64,000 bases of DNA from JALNZU01 sp964463695 (GTDB lineage: Bacteria; Bacteroidota; Bacteroidia; Bacteroidales; F082). Both the position numbers and the translations under genes were made by a program. The number at the start of each line of letters is the position of its first letter. Position 1 is the stretch's first letter. The stretch spans positions 24,749 to 88,748 of the forward strand of contig CAYXCZ010000020.1 of assembly GCA_964463695.1 (NCBI GenBank), in the 5' to 3' direction. Shown here in pieces: positions 63,301 through 64,000 of the stretch. A model generated the notes under the pieces. It made no database searches, was not told where the DNA came from, and saw only the letters and a program-made list of their open reading frames with translations.

Positions 63301-63609
63301 TCCGTTGTGCTGATCAGCGAAAGTTGTTACAGCGATGCCCATTTGTTTCCGGTGGCATACCGTGCCAAAGAAATTGGGCAAACTGTCGGAATGCCGGTTC
63401 CGGGTACAGGAACTTTTGTTTGGTGGGAAGGCCAGATCGATCCTACACTTGTGTTTGGCATCCCGATGGGCGGATGGCGTATGATGGATGGTAAATTCTG
63501 CGAAAACACCCAGTTTGAACCCGACATCAAAGTTGCCAATGATCCCGGTGTGTTGGCAACAGGCCACGACCAGCAAATTGAAGCTGCTGTTAAAAGCTTG
63601 ATGAAATAA
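60343..63609 (+). CDS. Exported tricorn-type S41 protease with beta-propeller domains
   Basis: This 1088-residue protein has a signal peptide (to SAQ, residue 21), two WD40-like (PD40) beta-propellers (about 25-330 and 335-560, repeated SPDGK units), a Lys/Glu/Asp-rich insert (about 567-606), a PDZ domain and an S41 catalytic core. The catalytic residues of tricorn map to His780 (NASHTGC), Ser997 (CYSDA) and Glu1054 (CENTQFEPDI). It should degrade peptides in the periplasm. It is at the size of related Bacteroidota proteins. The charged insert is unusually long and built from short Ala-Glu-Lys repeats. Confidence 0.92.
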   Translation: MKNRNIFLLVLMMTGLFVSAQENSLWIRYPALSPDGKTIAFCYQDEIWTVPSTGGTATALTMAESYEYAPVWSHDGSMIAFASDRNGNFDVFVMPAQGGEARRLTFSSAREVPCSFSPDDKQILFPSNRQDIATNAQYPVGGMGELYAVPVIGGKVTQLLPNVALQASYHPDGNLILYEDLKGYENEWRKHHTSSVTRDIWMVDVSKQQYKQLSTFEGEDRNPVFAPNGTDFYFLSEKSGSFNVYKSSISNPKVSEQLSFFRQHPVRFLSVAKDNTLCYSFDGELYLQKPGVKAEKVAISIKGSAGVPEDKIVPVNEGFTEGRLSSNGKEFAYIFRGEIFVSSMDGGYTKRITNTPFQERSVSFSPDGRTLVYAAEVDNSWNLYTTTIVRKEEPYFYASTLLKTETLIATDAEEFQPEYSPDGKEVAYLENRVVLKVINLDSKATRAITPANVNYSYADGDQYYQWSPDGKWFLINFAFPDRIFSPEAGLVSADGKGEIINLTLSGYDDYAPKWSTDGKMMIWGNNRNGDHAQGGYISTADVYAMFFTTEAFDRFKLSKEEYALLKEQEEKAEKEKAEKEKKEKDEKDKKKEAKKDKDDDEKKDSLKVKIDFDGLTERKAKLTVNTSRINDWVISKDNEKLFYFTSFEKGNDLWVTDLRTKETKILAKMGVNRLGLELSKDGKFLFVLADGKPMKIDVEDGKTEGLKTSGEMLLQPAAERSYIFDHAWRQVREKFYVEDLHGVDWEFYKGAYKKFLPFITNNYDFAEMLSEMLGELNASHTGCGYRSAKPNGDQTADLGVIYDQSYEGQGLKIAEVIEGGPLNKAVSKAKAGCIIEKIDGEPIPADKDFYALLNRKIGKLTLLSLYDPQSGSRWEESLKPVNLGETNELLYKRWVKNRRAEVEKLSDGKIGYVHVRSMDDASMRVMMEEALGRNFTKEAIVVDTRFNGGGNIHEQLSDFLSGKKYVDIVPHGQYIGSEPLDKWVKPSVVLISESCYSDAHLFPVAYRAKEIGQTVGMPVPGTGTFVWWEGQIDPTLVFGIPMGGWRMMDGKFCENTQFEPDIKVANDPGVLATGHDQQIEAAVKSLMK

Positions 63610-63618
63610 GGAGCTTAT

Positions 63619-63921
63619 TTAAAAGTCCCAATGTCGGGGTGTCGATTGCTGCCAGGTAAAGCATCTGAAATCTTTTTTGGGGCTATGTGAAAGTAATGAA
63701 ATGAATGAAAGGGCTTTTTTGTCGAGCTCTCTGAACGTTTTGGCAGTTTGTGCAATCTGCTCAATGCCGTAGTATTTTTGAATCAAAACCCAATCGTGCA
63801 ACAATCCATATTCAAGCACTTGCTTGATGATATAGGCTTTATCGTTCGAACTGTCAAGCTGGTTAGGGTCAACATCCCAGAACAAGTGTTTCGAAAACTG
63901 ATCTATCGAAAGGTCATCCAT
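63619..63921 (-). CDS. DUF6922-type protein, possible antitoxin-like regulator
   Basis: This 100-residue protein matches the short Bacteroidota family with a conserved FSKHLFWDVDPNQLDSSND start, an EYGLLHDWVLIQKYYGI core and a FRELDKKALSFISLLS segment. Members often sit next to AbiEii-type nucleotidyltransferase toxins, where they may act as antitoxins; the possible partner would be in the adjacent sequence and is not seen. The ATG at 63921 is used; a TTG at 63927 is also open. It converges on the tricorn gene with 9 bp between. Confidence 0.7.
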   Translation of the reverse strand: MDDLSIDQFSKHLFWDVDPNQLDSSNDKAYIIKQVLEYGLLHDWVLIQKYYGIEQIAQTAKTFRELDKKALSFISLLSHSPKKDFRCFTWQQSTPRHWDF

Positions 63922-64000
63922 TGACAAAGTGTGGTTTGAAGCGCTGACAGAGCTGTTTATTTTTATTGCGGATCAGGAATAGTAAAATGTTGCCAGAGTT

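Overview
The window looks like a chromosomal segment of a free-living member of the Bacteroidota, most likely in or near the Bacteroidales. The evidence is the gene content: DUF3098, an IPExxxVDY-family protein, DUF6922, a UDP-galactose-epimerase-like threonine dehydrogenase, and two secreted proteins with type IX secretion (T9SS) C-terminal sorting domains. Promoters of the Bacteroidota type (-7 box TAnnTTTG) recur upstream of genes, and only one clear Shine-Dalgarno was noticed. I found no rRNA, tRNA, CRISPR array, phage or intact insertion sequence. The content is mainly core metabolism, so I do not see a large undescribed system; the best leads are small and local.

Layout. 1-3.4 kb: 3' part of purH, then mreB-mreC-mreD. 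3.7-4.8 kb: a thiol-disulfide lipoprotein. 4.9-7.5 kb: threonine dehydrogenase divergent from cysS, then a short decayed gene end. 7.8-10.9 kb: yicC-gmk-(MDR reductase)-nadD operon. 11-13.7 kb: a TPR membrane protein and a T9SS-secreted esterase. 13.8-16.8 kb: DUF3098-uppP-truB-queA. 17.2-17.9 kb: an FNR-like regulator with four cysteines matching the cluster-binding set and an FNR-type box at its own promoter. 17.9-20.3 kb: a GH109 alpha-N-acetylgalactosaminidase with an N-acetylhexosamine-1-kinase-like gene. 20.5-31.5 kb: accessory envelope and secreted proteins (LuxE-family protein, lipoproteins, MORN protein, FG-GAP T9SS protein, amino-acid permease, NlpC/P60 hydrolase with a large lipoprotein, nucleoside transporter).

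31.8-46.1 kb is a fatty-acid oxidation island. It has three probable transcription units separated by hairpins: marR-fadN-fadA-acyl-CoA dehydrogenase; DUF4442-acyl-CoA synthetase; and an FMN enzyme, a second acyl-CoA dehydrogenase, etfB and etfA. A second FMN enzyme and a [2Fe-2S] ferredoxin lie beyond marR. Together they cover acyl-CoA activation, both dehydrogenation steps, hydration, thiolysis and electron transfer to ETF. 46.2-48.9 kb is a LiaF-like membrane protein with a LytS/LytTR two-component pair; 21-bp direct repeats abut its promoter.

49-64 kb returns to housekeeping: IPExxxVDY protein, acpP-fabF-rnc, an operon of an unknown protein, an M28 peptidase, an unlisted 45-residue membrane protein and rsmI, then divergent tdk, a secreted cyclophilin, pheS, rnr, a tricorn-type S41 protease and, at the edge, a DUF6922 protein. 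Several gene starts were shortened because a promoter box lies inside the longer reading frame.
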